DNA of 64,000 nucleotides from Streptomyces venezuelae. GTDB taxonomy: Bacteria > Actinomycetota > Actinomycetes > Streptomycetales > Streptomycetaceae. Positions 52,863 through 62,262 of the stretch are shown one piece after another (the stretch's first letter is position 1; each line of letters starts with the position of its first letter). The notes under the pieces were generated by a model. The model saw only the letters and a program-made list of their open reading frames with translations, searched no databases and was not told the origin of the DNA. The DNA lies in assembly GCF_008642295.1 (NCBI RefSeq), contig NZ_CP029190.1:6059501-6123500 (forward strand), in the 5' to 3' direction. Position numbers and translations under genes: made by a program.

Positions 52863-53991
52863 CCCGGCGGCCTCCCGGGCGGTGCTCATCGGCAGCGGGG
52901 GATACCGGCACCTGCCCGCCCTCCCGGCGGTCGAGGCCAACCTCAAGGACCTGGCCGCCGAGCTCTGCGACGCGACCGTATGGGGACTCCCCGGACAGCA
53001 CTGCACCCAGGTGTCCGATCCCCGGCACCCGGCCGAACTGCTCGACCCGGTCTACCGGGCCGGCGAGGAGGCCACCGACACCCTCCTCGTGTACTTCGCC
53101 GGGCACGGCATGCGGGACAGCGACTCCGCCGACCTCTACCTCGCCCTGCACGGCTCCCGGGACAACGTCGGCTACACCGCCGTCGCCTTCCGGCACCTGC
53201 GCGCCGCCCTGCGCGACTCCCGGGCCGCCCGGAAGGTGGTCCTGCTCGACTGCTGCTTCAGCGGCCGGGCCGCCCGCACCCTGGCCGGGGAACGCCAGGC
53301 CCTGGCGGCCGAGGCGGCCGTCGACGGGGCCTACGTCCTCACCGCCTCCCCGCGCGACCGGGTGGCCCTCGCCCCCGACGGGGAACGGCACACCGCCTTC
53401 ACCGGCGAACTGCTCACGATCCTCCGGGAGGGCATCCAGGACGGGCCCGAGCTGATCGACCTGGACACCCTCGGCCGCGCCCTGGAGACCCGGCTGCGCG
53501 GCAAGAACCGGCCGCTGCCGCAGTCCGCCCAGGAGAACGGTCTCGGCCGGCTGAAACTCTTCCGCAACCGGGCCCGGGCCGTCCGCGGGGGCCCGGCCGG
53601 GCCCGTGCTCGATGCCGACGTCCGCGCGGCCATGGCCGCCGCGGGGCTCGGGCTGGCCCGCACCCTGAGTGCCGCGGGCCGGACCCGGGACGCACTGCCC
53701 GTCCTGAGGCTCGCCCTGCGCGAACGGCAGCCCGGCGGCGAGGGCGATCTGCTCGCCGTCCAGCTGGAGCTCTCCGAGATGCTGGCGGAGACCGGTCAGA
53801 CCCGGGAGGCCATCGAGGTCCTGGAGCAGGCCTTCCAGCAGGTACACCGGTTCTACGGGCCGGAATCCGTCCAGGTCTGCCGGCGCCTCGCCGGACTGCT
53901 CCAGGAATCCGGCAACCACATCCAGGCCTGCGAGGTCCTCGAACACGCCCTCGACCTTTTCGAGGACGGCGCCCGGGCGCTTCCTCGCTGA
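52846..53991 (+). CDS. Caspase-like (C14) protease with C-terminal TPR-like repeats (gene 3)
   Basis: 381 residues; overlaps gene 2 by 17 bases. The peptidase part (about 10-235) has RAVLIGSGGYRHLPAL, catalytic His87 in YFAGHGMR and Cys137 in LLDCCFSG, followed by GAYVLTASPRDRVAL. The C-terminal 120 residues hold helical repeats (LPVLRLALRERQ, EAIEVLEQAFQQVHRFYGPESVQV, ACEVLEHALDLFEDG) like those of the kinase tail, so the two may bind each other or a common partner. It is probably a self-directed or defence effector; the target is unknown. Confidence 0.88.
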   Translation: MTGLPDPAASRAVLIGSGGYRHLPALPAVEANLKDLAAELCDATVWGLPGQHCTQVSDPRHPAELLDPVYRAGEEATDTLLVYFAGHGMRDSDSADLYLALHGSRDNVGYTAVAFRHLRAALRDSRAARKVVLLDCCFSGRAARTLAGERQALAAEAAVDGAYVLTASPRDRVALAPDGERHTAFTGELLTILREGIQDGPELIDLDTLGRALETRLRGKNRPLPQSAQENGLGRLKLFRNRARAVRGGPAGPVLDADVRAAMAAAGLGLARTLSAAGRTRDALPVLRLALRERQPGGEGDLLAVQLELSEMLAETGQTREAIEVLEQAFQQVHRFYGPESVQVCRRLAGLLQESGNHIQACEVLEHALDLFEDGARALPR

Positions 53992-54007
53992 GCAGCCCCC
54001 GGCAACG

Positions 54008-54049
54008 GACAGGGCCCCGGGTACGGAGATCCGTACCCGGGGCCCTGTC
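54008..54049. terminator. Terminator at the end of the caspase cassette
   Basis: Perfect 19-bp stem (GACAGGGCCCCGGGTACGG and complement) with loop AGAT between convergent genes. Confidence 0.9.
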
Positions 54050-54106
54050 ACAGCGGGCGCAGGGGCCCCGGCCCACCGGTCGCCAGACCGGCCGGCCTCG
54101 GCCGCC

Positions 54107-55336
54107 TCAGCCGCCGAACTCCTCCAGGCCCTTCAGCGCCTGGTCCAGCAGGGCCTGGCGGCCCTCCAGCTCGCGGGCGAGCTTGTCCGCCTTGGCGTTG
54201 TTGCCCTGGGCACGGGCCGCGTCGATCTGCTCACGCAGCTTGTCCACGGCCGCCTGCAGCTGACCGGTCAGACCGGCCGCACGGGCGCGGGCCTCCGGGT
54301 TGGTGCGGCGCCACTCGGTCTCCTCGGACTCCTGGATCGCGCGCTCCACCGCGTGCATCCGGCCCTCGACCTTCGGGCGGGCGTCCCGCGGCACATGGCC
54401 GATGGCCTCCCAGCGCTCGTTGATGGACCGGAACGCGGCCCGGGCCGCCTTCAGGTCCGTCACCGGGACGAGCTTCTCGGCCTCCTCGGCCAGCTCCTCC
54501 TTCAGCTTCAGGTTCTCCACCTGCTCGGCGTCACGCTCCGCGAAGACCTCACCACGGGCCGCGAAGAACACGTCCTGGGCACCGCGGAAGCGGTTCCACA
54601 GCTCGTCCTCCGCCTCCCGCTGGGCCCGCCCGGCCGCCTTCCAGTCCGCCATCAGCTCGCGGTAGCGGGCCGCCGTCGGACCCCAGTCGGTCGACTTCGA
54701 CAGCGACTCCGCCTCGGCGACCAGCTTCTCCTTGGCCTTGCGGGCCTCCTCGCGCTGCGCGTCCAGCGAGGCGAAGTGCGCCTTGCGGCGCTTGGAGAAC
54801 GCCGACCGGGCGTGCGAGAAGCGGTGCCACAGCTCGTCGTCCGACTTGCGGTCCAGCCGGGGGAGACCCTTCCAGGTGTCCACCAGGGCCCGCAGCCGCT
54901 CGCCGGCGCTGCGCCACTGGTCGCTCTGCGCCAGCTGCTCCGCCTCCGTGACCAGGTCTTCCTTGGCCTTGCGGGCCTCGTCCGTCTGCTTGGCCTTCTG
55001 GACCTTGCGCTCCTCGCGACGCGACTCCACCGTCGCGACCAGCTTGTCCAGCCGCACACGCAGCGCGTCGAGGTCGCCCACGGCGTGGTGCTCCTCGACC
55101 TGCGTGCGCAGGTGGTCGATCGCGGTCTGCGCGTCCTTGGCGGACAGATCGGTGGTCCGCACCCGCCGTTCGAGGAGGCCGATCTCGACCACCAGGCCCT
55201 CGTACTTGCGCTCGAAGTAGGCCAGGGCCTCCTCGGGGGTGCCCGCCTGCCACGAGCCGACGACCTTCTCGCCATCGGCAGTTCGCACGTACACGGTGCC
55301 CGTCTCGTCGACGCGGCCCCACGGGTCGCTGCTCAC
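54107..55336 (-). CDS. DUF349 coiled-coil protein
   Basis: 409 residues from GTG 55336, preceded by GGAGGAGG. Highly charged and helical with several DUF349-type units, e.g. DQWRSAGERLRALVDTWKGL...DDELWHRF and DWGPTAARYRELMADWKAAG...EDELWNRFRGAQDVFF. The N-terminus (VSSDPWGRVDETGTVYVRTADGEKVVGSW) is a small beta domain. No enzyme motif; a structural or RNA/DNA-associated role is only a guess. Confidence 0.88.
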   Translation of the reverse strand: MSSDPWGRVDETGTVYVRTADGEKVVGSWQAGTPEEALAYFERKYEGLVVEIGLLERRVRTTDLSAKDAQTAIDHLRTQVEEHHAVGDLDALRVRLDKLVATVESRREERKVQKAKQTDEARKAKEDLVTEAEQLAQSDQWRSAGERLRALVDTWKGLPRLDRKSDDELWHRFSHARSAFSKRRKAHFASLDAQREEARKAKEKLVAEAESLSKSTDWGPTAARYRELMADWKAAGRAQREAEDELWNRFRGAQDVFFAARGEVFAERDAEQVENLKLKEELAEEAEKLVPVTDLKAARAAFRSINERWEAIGHVPRDARPKVEGRMHAVERAIQESEETEWRRTNPEARARAAGLTGQLQAAVDKLREQIDAARAQGNNAKADKLARELEGRQALLDQALKGLEEFGG

Positions 55337-55522
55337 AGCGCCTCCTCCACCTGATGCCTGCGCGGGGGTCGCCCCCTCGGCATCGTCCACAGTTCCTGGG
55401 GCGGGCAGCACGCCCGCCCTGCACAACGCAAACATAGGCGACCGCCGGGCCGGCTGTCCGCATCCCGCACGACGGAATATCGGCGTAGACGCGGACCGGC
55501 CGGCCGCCGGGCCGCCCCGGCC

Positions 55523-56296
55523 TCAGTTCTGGGTGACCGTGGCCTTCTCGATGGTGACGCCCTTCTTCGGGGCGATGCCTCCGTCGACGGTGCCCTCCTT
55601 GGCCACGTCCTGGACGATCTTCAGGCCGGCCGGGTCGAGCTTGCCGAAGGGGGTGTAGGACGGGGCCAGCGGGCTGTCCTTGTAGACCAGGAAGAACTGG
55701 CTGCCGCCGGAACCGGGCTGGCCGGTGTTGGCCATCGCCACCGTGCCCGCCGGGTAGATCACCTGACCCTGCGCGTTGGGCTTGCCCAGCGCGTCCAGGT
55801 TCTCGTCCGCGATGGTGTAGCCCGGACCGCCCATGCCGGTGCCCTCCGGGTCGCCGCACTGGAGCACGAAGATGCCCTCGGTCGTCAGCCGGTGGCATTT
55901 GGTCGAGTTGAAGTAGCCCTTGTCGGCCAGCGACTTGAAGGAATTCACGGTCTGCGGGGTCTTCGCCGCATCCATGTCGATCTTGATCTCGCCCTCGTTG
56001 GTCTTCAGCGAGAACGTGTACTTCGCCTTCTGGTCGATGGCCATGGCAGGCGACGGGGACTGCTTCGGCGTCGGCGCGGCCGAGGGGGTGCTCTCGGCGC
56101 TGGGCTCCGTGGAGTCCTTGCCGTCGAAGACCCCGCCCACGATCAGGCCGACGAGCGTCGCCACGACCACGGCGATGGCCGCGCCGATCACGATCATCCG
56201 CTGCCGCCCCTTGCGTTGGGCCTCTGCCCGCCGCTTCTGCTGACGCTCGTACTTCTCCCTGGCGAGCTGCCGCCGCCGCTGATCGCTCGTGACCAC
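55523..56296 (-). CDS. Membrane-anchored cyclophilin-type peptidyl-prolyl isomerase
   Basis: 257 residues. A basic cytoplasmic N-terminus (RRRQLAREKYERQQKRRAEAQRK), one helix (MIVIGAAIAVVVATLVGLIVGGVF), a Ser/Pro-rich linker and an extracytoplasmic cyclophilin domain (NEGEIKIDMDAAKTPQTVNSF, CHRLTTEGIFVLQCGDPEGTG, MANTGQPGSGGSQFFLVY). It catalyses cis-trans isomerisation of Pro bonds in exported proteins. The GTG at 56296 follows AAGGAG. Confidence 0.92.
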   Translation of the reverse strand: MVTSDQRRRQLAREKYERQQKRRAEAQRKGRQRMIVIGAAIAVVVATLVGLIVGGVFDGKDSTEPSAESTPSAAPTPKQSPSPAMAIDQKAKYTFSLKTNEGEIKIDMDAAKTPQTVNSFKSLADKGYFNSTKCHRLTTEGIFVLQCGDPEGTGMGGPGYTIADENLDALGKPNAQGQVIYPAGTVAMANTGQPGSGGSQFFLVYKDSPLAPSYTPFGKLDPAGLKIVQDVAKEGTVDGGIAPKKGVTIEKATVTQN

Positions 56297-56469
56297 CGGG
56301 TCTCGTCTCCTTGTGCGTTTCTGGTACCGCTGTCCGGGCTGGGTTAGGCCGTACCGTATATGGGTTCGCTGTGAGATGAGCGGCGCCGGTAGGCTCTGAT
56401 CTGCCGCAACCCTCCCGACGGACGACCACCGCCCGGACGACTGCCCAGACGACTAGCCAGAGGACGAAC

Positions 56470-57180
56470 GTGCTGATTGCCGGATTCCCCGCCGGGGCCT
56501 GGGGCACCAACTGCTACCTGGTCGCCCCCGCCGCCGGTGAGGAGTGCGTCATCATCGACCCGGGCCACCAGGCCGCCCAGGGAGTCGAGGAGACGCTGAA
56601 GAAGCACCGGCTCAAGCCCGTCGCGGTCGTCCTCACCCACGGCCACATCGACCATGTGGCCTCGGTGGTCCCGGTCTGCGGAGCGCACGACGTGCCCGCC
56701 TGGATCCACCCCGAGGACCGGTACATGATGAGCGACCCCGAGAAGGCCCTCGGGCGTTCCATCGGGATGCCGCTGATGGGCGAGCTGACCGTGGGCGAAC
56801 CGGACGACGTCCGCACCCTCGCCGACGGCACCACCCTGAAGCTGGCCGGTCTGGAGTTCTCGGTCGCGCACGCGCCCGGCCATACCAAGGGGTCGGTGAC
56901 CTTCCGGATGCCCGAGGCGGCGGACGTTCCGCCGGTGTTCTTCTCGGGCGACCTGCTCTTCGCCGGCTCCATCGGACGCACCGACCTGCCCGGCGGCTCC
57001 CACGCCGAGATGCTCGAGTCGCTGGCCCGCGTGTGCCTGCCGCTCGACGACTCGACCGTGGTGCTGTCCGGCCACGGCCCCCAGACCACCATCGGCCGGG
57101 AGCGCGCGACCAACCCGTACCTGCGGGAGGTCGCCGCCGGCCTCGGAGACGGCACCGCCGCTCCGCGACGAGGAATGTGA
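56470..57180 (+). CDS. Metallo-beta-lactamase fold hydrolase (glyoxalase II-like)
   Basis: 236 residues, GTG start. Metal-binding THGHIDH, then His in [11 protein letters not shown], Asp in [10 protein letters not shown] and the final His in [13 protein letters not shown] are all present. Family members hydrolyse thioesters such as S-lactoylglutathione or mycothiol analogues. The gene is directly upstream of hisS, 10 bases away, as in many actinobacteria. Confidence 0.9.
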   Translation: MLIAGFPAGAWGTNCYLVAPAAGEECVIIDPGHQAAQGVEETLKKHRLKPVAVVLTHGHIDHVASVVPVCGAHDVPAWIHPEDRYMMSDPEKALGRSIGMPLMGELTVGEPDDVRTLADGTTLKLAGLEFSVAHAPGHTKGSVTFRMPEAADVPPVFFSGDLLFAGSIGRTDLPGGSHAEMLESLARVCLPLDDSTVVLSGHGPQTTIGRERATNPYLREVAAGLGDGTAAPRRGM

Positions 57181-57190
57181 CGAGAGTTTC

Positions 57191-58453
57191 GTGAGCACCT
57201 TCAAGGCCCCCAAGGGCACGTACGACCTGATTCCGCCGTACTCCGCCAAGTACCTGGCCGTCCGCGAGGCCATCTCCGGACCGCTCCGGAAGTCCGGCTA
57301 CGGGTACGTCGAGACCCCCGGCTTCGAGGACGTCGACCTCTTCGCCCGCGGTGTCGGCGAGTCCACCGACATCGTGACCAAGGAGATGTACACCCTCACC
57401 ACCAAGGGCGGCGCGAACCTGGCGCTGCGCCCCGAGGGCACCGCCTCCGTCCTGCGCGCGGCGCTGGAGGCCAACCTGCACAAGGCCGGCGGCCTGCCGG
57501 TCAAGCTGTGGTACTCCGGCTCGTACTACCGGTACGAGCGCCCGCAGAAGGGCCGCTACCGCCACTTCTCCCAGGTGGGCGCGGAGGCGATCGGCGCCGA
57601 GGACCCGGCGCTGGACGCCGAGCTGATCATCCTGGCCGACCAGGCGTACCGCGCGCTGGGCCTGTCGAACTTCCGGATCCTGCTGAACTCGCTGGGCGAC
57701 AAGGAGTGCCGTCCGGTGTACCGGGAGGCCCTCCAGGGCTTCCTGCGCGGCCTGGACCTGGACGAGGAGACCGTCCGCCGGGCCGAGATCAACCCGCTCC
57801 GGGTCCTCGACGACAAGCGGCCCGAGGTCCAGAAGCAGCTGACCGGCGCGCCGATGCTGCGCGACTACCTGTGCGACGCGTGCAAGGCGTACCACGAGGA
57901 GGTGCGCGCGCTGATCACTGCCGCGGGCGTGGCCTTCGAGGACGACGAGAAGCTGGTGCGCGGCCTGGACTACTACACCCGCACCACCTTCGAGTTCGTG
58001 CACGACGGTCTGGGCTCGCAGTCGGCGGTCGGCGGCGGCGGCCGGTACGACGGCCTGTCCGAGATGATCGGCGGCCCGGCGCTGCCGTCGGTGGGCTGGG
58101 CGCTGGGTGTGGACCGCACGGTGCTCGCCCTGGAGGCCGAGGGCATCGAGCTGGACATCCCACCGACCACCAGCGTGTTCGCGGTGGCCCTGGGCGAGGA
58201 GGCCCGCCGGGTGCTGTTCGGCACCGTCGTCGAGCTGCGCAAGGCCGGCATCGCCGCGGACTTCGCGTTCGGCGGCAAGGGCCTCAAGGGGGCCATGAAG
58301 GACGCGAACCGCTCGGGCGCCCGCCTCACCATGGTCGCCGGCGAGCGCGACCTGGCCGAGGGCGTCGTCCAGCTCAAGGACATGGAGTCCGGCGAGCAGG
58401 TGGCCGTACCGCTGGACGCACTGGTCGAGACCGTCCGGGCGAAGCTGGTCTGA
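57191..58453 (+). CDS. hisS: Histidyl-tRNA synthetase
   Basis: 420 residues, GTG start. Class II synthetase: KGTYDLIPP, motif 2 [27 protein letters not shown], HisA motif [35 protein letters not shown] and the C-terminal anticodon domain. It charges tRNA-His. Confidence 0.97.
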   Translation: MSTFKAPKGTYDLIPPYSAKYLAVREAISGPLRKSGYGYVETPGFEDVDLFARGVGESTDIVTKEMYTLTTKGGANLALRPEGTASVLRAALEANLHKAGGLPVKLWYSGSYYRYERPQKGRYRHFSQVGAEAIGAEDPALDAELIILADQAYRALGLSNFRILLNSLGDKECRPVYREALQGFLRGLDLDEETVRRAEINPLRVLDDKRPEVQKQLTGAPMLRDYLCDACKAYHEEVRALITAAGVAFEDDEKLVRGLDYYTRTTFEFVHDGLGSQSAVGGGGRYDGLSEMIGGPALPSVGWALGVDRTVLALEAEGIELDIPPTTSVFAVALGEEARRVLFGTVVELRKAGIAADFAFGGKGLKGAMKDANRSGARLTMVAGERDLAEGVVQLKDMESGEQVAVPLDALVETVRAKLV

Positions 58454-58462
58454 CCGGTGGCC

Positions 58463-58497
58463 GCACCGGATCCGGGGCGGTCCCCCGGATCCGGTGC
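58463..58497. terminator. Terminator after hisS
   Basis: Perfect 15-bp stem GCACCGGATCCGGGG / CCCCGGATCCGGTGC starting 10 bases after the hisS stop. Confidence 0.85.
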
Positions 58498-58522
58498 AGG
58501 CCGGTGCGGCAGAATGCTCCGC

Positions 58523-59131
58523 ATGAGAGACGCGGGCACGGAGACCACCACTCGGACGGTCGGCGCGAGCCGGGCACTGGCCTGGCTGCTGGTGATAACG
58601 GGCGCGGCGGGACTGCTGGCCGCCTGGGTGATCACCATCGACAAGTTCAAGCTGCTGGAGGACCCGGACTTCGTTCCCGGTTGCAGCTTCAACCCGGTCG
58701 TGGCCTGCGGCAACATCATGAAGAGCGACCAGGCGTCCGCCTTCGGCTTCCCGAACCCGATGCTCGGCCTGGTGACCTACGGGATCGTGATCTGCGTCGG
58801 CATGAGCCTGCTGGCCGGCGCCCGGTTCCGCCGCTGGTACTGGCTCACCTTCAACGCCGGCACCCTCTTCGGCGTCGGATTCTGCGCCTGGCTGATGTAC
58901 CAGTCGCTGTACGAGATCAACTCGCTGTGCCTGTGGTGCTGCCTGGCCTGGGTCGCCACCATCGTCATGTTCTGGTACGTCACCTCGCACAACGTCCGCG
59001 AGGGGCTGCTGCCCGCGCCGGCCTGGCTCAAGGGCTTCTTCACCGAGTTCACCTGGGTGCTGCCGGTCCTGCACATCGGGATCATCGGGATGCTGATCCT
59101 GACCCGCTGGTGGGACTTCTGGACCTCCTGA
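58523..59131 (+). CDS. Vitamin K epoxide reductase (VKOR) family membrane protein
   Basis: 202 residues from ATG 58523 (ATG 58514, in frame, possible). Membrane helices ALAWLLVITGAAGLLAAWV, LVTYGIVICVGMSLLAG, TLFGVGFCAWLMYQSLY, and a loop with C-x6-C (CSFNPVVACGN) plus the active-site CLWC. It likely reoxidises a DsbA-like partner through quinone for disulfide formation. The DsbA-like gene at 17.1 kb is cytoplasmic and may not be its partner. Confidence 0.9.
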   Translation: MRDAGTETTTRTVGASRALAWLLVITGAAGLLAAWVITIDKFKLLEDPDFVPGCSFNPVVACGNIMKSDQASAFGFPNPMLGLVTYGIVICVGMSLLAGARFRRWYWLTFNAGTLFGVGFCAWLMYQSLYEINSLCLWCCLAWVATIVMFWYVTSHNVREGLLPAPAWLKGFFTEFTWVLPVLHIGIIGMLILTRWWDFWTS

Positions 59132-59159
59132 GCCGCCCGGGGCTGTCGGTGGGCTCGCT

Positions 59160-59165
59160 TAGGCT
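59160..59165 (+). promoter_or_regulatory. -10 element of rarA
   Basis: TAGGCT ending 6 bases before the GTG at 59172, consistent with a leaderless mRNA. No clear -35. Confidence 0.45.
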
Positions 59166-59171
59166 TTCGGT

Positions 59172-60524
59172 GTGGAACCAGACCTGTTCACCGCAGCTGC
59201 CGAAGACCGCCAGGAGAAAGATCCCGCGAGCTCCCCGCTCGCCGTCCGGATGCGCCCGCGCACCCTGGACGAGGTCGTCGGCCAGCAGCACCTGCTCAAG
59301 CCCGGGTCGCCGCTGCGGCGGCTGGTCGGCGAGGGGGCGGGAGGCCCGGCCGGTTCCTCCTCGGTGATCCTCTGGGGCCCGCCCGGCATCGGGAAGACCA
59401 CTCTGGCGTACGTGGTCAGCCAGGCCACCCGGAAGCGGTTCGTGGAGCTGTCCGCCATCACCGCCGGGGTGAAGGAGGTGCGGGCGGTCATCGAGGGTGC
59501 CAAGCGCGCGGCCGGCGGGTACGGCAAGGAGACCGTCCTCTTCCTCGACGAGATCCACCGGTTCAGCAAGGCCCAGCAGGACTCCCTGCTGCCGGCCGTG
59601 GAGAACCGCTGGGTCACCCTGATCGCCGCGACCACCGAGAACCCGTACTTCTCGATCATCTCCCCGCTGCTGTCGCGCTCCCTGCTGCTGACCCTGGAGC
59701 CGCTGACCGACGCCGACCTGAGCGCGCTGCTGGGGCGGGCGCTGACGGAGGAGCGCGGTCTGAACGGCGCGGTCACCCTGCCCGCCGATGCCGAGGCGCA
59801 CCTGCTGCGGATCGCGGGCGGTGACGCGCGGCGGGCGCTGACCGCCCTGGAGGCGGGCGCCGGATCGGCCCTGGCCAAGGGCGAGGAGGAGATCAGCCTC
59901 CGGACGCTGGAGGAGGCGGTCGACCGGGCGGCGGTCCGCTACGACCGGGACGGCGACCAGCACTACGACGTGGCCAGCGCCCTGATCAAGTCGATCCGCG
60001 GCTCGGACGTGGACGCGGCGCTGCACTACCTGGCCCGGATGATCGAGGCGGGGGAGGACCCGCGGTTCATCGCCCGACGGCTGATGATCTCGGCGAGCGA
60101 GGACATCGGGCTGGCCGATCCCACGGCCCTGCCAACGGCGGTCGCCGCAGCCCAGGCGGTGGCCCTGATCGGCTTCCCGGAGGCCGCGCTCACCCTCTCG
60201 CACGCCACCATCGCCCTGGCGCTGGCCCCGAAGTCGAACACCGCGACCACCGCGATCGGCGCGGCCCTGGCCGACGTCCGCGCGGGCCTGGCCGGACCGG
60301 TCCCGCCGCACCTGAGGGACGGGCACTACAAGGGGGCCGCCAAGCTGGGGCATGCGCAGGGGTATGTCTACCCGCACGATGTGCCGGGTGCCATCGCGGC
60401 CCAGCAGTACGCCCCGGACGCCATCCACGGCCGCCGCTACTACGAACCGACCCGGTACGGGGCCGAGGCCCGCTACGCGGACATCGCCGAGCGCGTCCGC
60501 AGCCGCCTCCGCGGCGACACCTGA
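59172..60524 (+). CDS. rarA: Replication-associated recombination AAA ATPase
   Basis: 450 residues, GTG start. [29 protein letters not shown], Walker [10 protein letters not shown], Walker [10 protein letters not shown], sensor [14 protein letters not shown], and C-terminal [17 protein letters not shown]. RarA/MgsA acts on stalled replication forks. No ribosome site is visible. Confidence 0.95.
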   Translation: MEPDLFTAAAEDRQEKDPASSPLAVRMRPRTLDEVVGQQHLLKPGSPLRRLVGEGAGGPAGSSSVILWGPPGIGKTTLAYVVSQATRKRFVELSAITAGVKEVRAVIEGAKRAAGGYGKETVLFLDEIHRFSKAQQDSLLPAVENRWVTLIAATTENPYFSIISPLLSRSLLLTLEPLTDADLSALLGRALTEERGLNGAVTLPADAEAHLLRIAGGDARRALTALEAGAGSALAKGEEEISLRTLEEAVDRAAVRYDRDGDQHYDVASALIKSIRGSDVDAALHYLARMIEAGEDPRFIARRLMISASEDIGLADPTALPTAVAAAQAVALIGFPEAALTLSHATIALALAPKSNTATTAIGAALADVRAGLAGPVPPHLRDGHYKGAAKLGHAQGYVYPHDVPGAIAAQQYAPDAIHGRRYYEPTRYGAEARYADIAERVRSRLRGDT

Positions 60525-60555
60525 CCGGGCGCCCGGCGGAGCCGGGTCAGCCGGG

Positions 60556-61503
60556 TCAACGGGCGTCGGGCGCGGCGGCTGCGGCGAACAGGTGGTGCAT
60601 GGCCCGGCGCAGGCCGCAGACGTCCGCCACCGGCTGCGGGAAGTCGAAGCGCGCGTCGAAGGAGCCGGCGGCGGTCCCGGCGACGAAGCGCACCCGCAGG
60701 CCGAGCCGGTCCAGGGCGAGCGGGACGGCGTGGAGGGAGTCCGCCGCGCGGTGGCCCAGCAGACCGCGCAGGTCGGCGACCCGGTCCCGGTGGGCCGCGT
60801 GGAGGTGCTGGAGCAGTTCCGTCTCGTGCGGCAGCAGCGGGTCGGGCTCGGCCGCGGCCAGCTCCTCGGGGTCCACCTGTTCGGTTCCCCACAGGTCGTC
60901 CACCGTGATCTCGCCGACTTCCAGGCGCAGCAGCATCCAGGCGGGCCGCCCGTACATGCCGGGCGCCGGGTCGGCGTACAGGGCCTCGCCGATGCCGAGC
61001 AGCTCGCCGACCGGCTGCCGCTCCGCGAGCAGGGCGGCGCAGGCGGCCCGCTCCTCGGCCCCGCGTACCGGAGTGAGCCAGCCGGACAGCCAGGCGCGGC
61101 CCCGGATACGATGGGGCACGGACACCGGCGCCACATCAGTGATCTCGATCACCGCTGTGAGGTCGTCGTCCTGGGCGTGAGCGGCTGCCCTGGCAGCCGC
61201 GGATTCCCCGGAAACAAGGAGAATCACGTCCCCGTCCGGGGTGACGGTCCGCGCGGCCGGCATCCCTGTCCCGAAGTCCGCGAGGTCCTGCGGTGGCCGT
61301 GTGTCACGAGCACCTGCGAGCGTGAGGGATACTGAGGCGTTGGACTCTACGAGGGTTCGTACGCGTTCGGCTCCGGTGAGCTGTCGAACGCCTTCCCTGG
61401 GACGCGGCTGACTCTGCCTACCGTCGTCGTAAGCGGACGTGGATTGTTTCTCGTCCGGACTGCGATGCGCACTGGGCAGGGGGATCCCATGCGGTCGAGA
61501 CAT
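60556..61503 (-). CDS. DUF2470 domain protein (heme/iron-related, putative)
   Basis: 315 residues; ATG preceded by GAGGAGG. N-terminus disordered; then TGAERVRTLVESNASVSLTLAG and DGDVILLVSGESA, resembling the FMN-binding split-barrel half of heme-utilisation proteins (HugZ/HutZ type), and a C-terminal DUF2470 region (ERVADLRGLLGHR, VPLALDRLGLRVRFV). With the iron box upstream, a role in heme or iron handling is likely; ligand binding is not shown. Confidence 0.82.
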   Translation of the reverse strand: MSRPHGIPLPSAHRSPDEKQSTSAYDDGRQSQPRPREGVRQLTGAERVRTLVESNASVSLTLAGARDTRPPQDLADFGTGMPAARTVTPDGDVILLVSGESAAARAAAHAQDDDLTAVIEITDVAPVSVPHRIRGRAWLSGWLTPVRGAEERAACAALLAERQPVGELLGIGEALYADPAPGMYGRPAWMLLRLEVGEITVDDLWGTEQVDPEELAAAEPDPLLPHETELLQHLHAAHRDRVADLRGLLGHRAADSLHAVPLALDRLGLRVRFVAGTAAGSFDARFDFPQPVADVCGLRRAMHHLFAAAAAPDAR

Positions 61504-61519
61504 TACGTCCTCCTCGAAA

Positions 61520-61538
61520 TAAGGTAAGCCTCACCTAA
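61520..61538. promoter_or_regulatory. Iron box (DmdR/IdeR-type operator)
   Basis: TAAGGTAAGCCTCACCTAA is close to the 19-bp iron box of Streptomyces DmdR1 and mycobacterial IdeR (palindromic TTAGGTTAGGCTAACCTAA). It lies 16 bases from the DUF2470 start and 22 bases before rpsD, so it may control either gene. Confidence 0.7.
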
Positions 61539-61560
61539 CTTACATGGAGGTAGGTTCCCC

Positions 61561-62172
61561 GTGAACCAGAAGCGACCCAAGGTCAAGAAGTCGCGTGCTC
61601 TCGGCATCGCCCTGACGCCGAAGGCCGTCAAGTACTTCGAGGCCCGCCCCTACCCGCCGGGCGAGCACGGCCGTGGCCGCAAGCAGAACTCGGACTACAA
61701 GGTCCGTCTGCTCGAGAAGCAGCGTCTGCGCGCTCAGTACGACATCTCCGAGCGTCAGATGGCCCGCGCGTACGACCGCGCCAAGAAGGCCGAGGGCAAG
61801 ACGGGCGAGGCGCTGGTCGTCGAGCTCGAGCGTCGTCTCGACGCCCTGGTCCTGCGTTCGGGCATCGCCCGCACCATCTACCAGGCTCGCCAGATGGTCG
61901 TCCACGGCCACATCGAGGTCAACGGTGGCAAGGTCGACAAGCCGTCGTTCCGTGTCCGCCCGGACGACGTCATCACCGTGCGTGAGCGCTCCCGCGAGAA
62001 GCACCCCTTCCAGGTTGCCCGCGAGGGTGGCTACGCCGGCGAGGGCGAGGCCCCGCGCTACCTTCAGATCAACCTGAAGGCGCTCGCGTTCCGTCTGGAC
62101 CGCGACCCGCAGCGCAAGGAGATCCCCGTGATCTGCGACGAGCAGCTCGTCGTCGAGTACTACGCCCGCTGA
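61561..62172 (+). CDS. rpsD: 30S ribosomal protein S4
   Basis: 203 residues, GTG start. [27 protein letters not shown] lacks the N-terminal zinc-ligand cysteines of the C+ form, so this is the zinc-free version. The S4 RNA-binding domain is near [27 protein letters not shown]. It is encoded alone, away from the main ribosomal operons. Confidence 0.96.
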   Translation: MNQKRPKVKKSRALGIALTPKAVKYFEARPYPPGEHGRGRKQNSDYKVRLLEKQRLRAQYDISERQMARAYDRAKKAEGKTGEALVVELERRLDALVLRSGIARTIYQARQMVVHGHIEVNGGKVDKPSFRVRPDDVITVRERSREKHPFQVAREGGYAGEGEAPRYLQINLKALAFRLDRDPQRKEIPVICDEQLVVEYYAR

Positions 62173-62202
62173 TCCGGTCGTAGCCTCACCAGGCTGTTCG
62201 TT

Positions 62203-62243
62203 CGAAACCCGCAGTTCCCCTTCCGGGGGAGCTGCGGGTTTCG
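62203..62243. terminator. Terminator after rpsD
   Basis: Stem CGAAACCCGCAG / CTGCGGGTTTCG with an inner CCCC/GGGG stem. It ends both rpsD and the convergent regulator gene. Confidence 0.85.
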
Positions 62244-62262
62244 GCGTTCGGGGCCGGGCCGG

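Noticed and set aside
59172..60524. Clamp-loader subunit (DnaX) instead of RarA
   Set aside because: AAA motifs are shared, but the C-terminal RarA signatures and lack of zinc-binding cysteines favour RarA.
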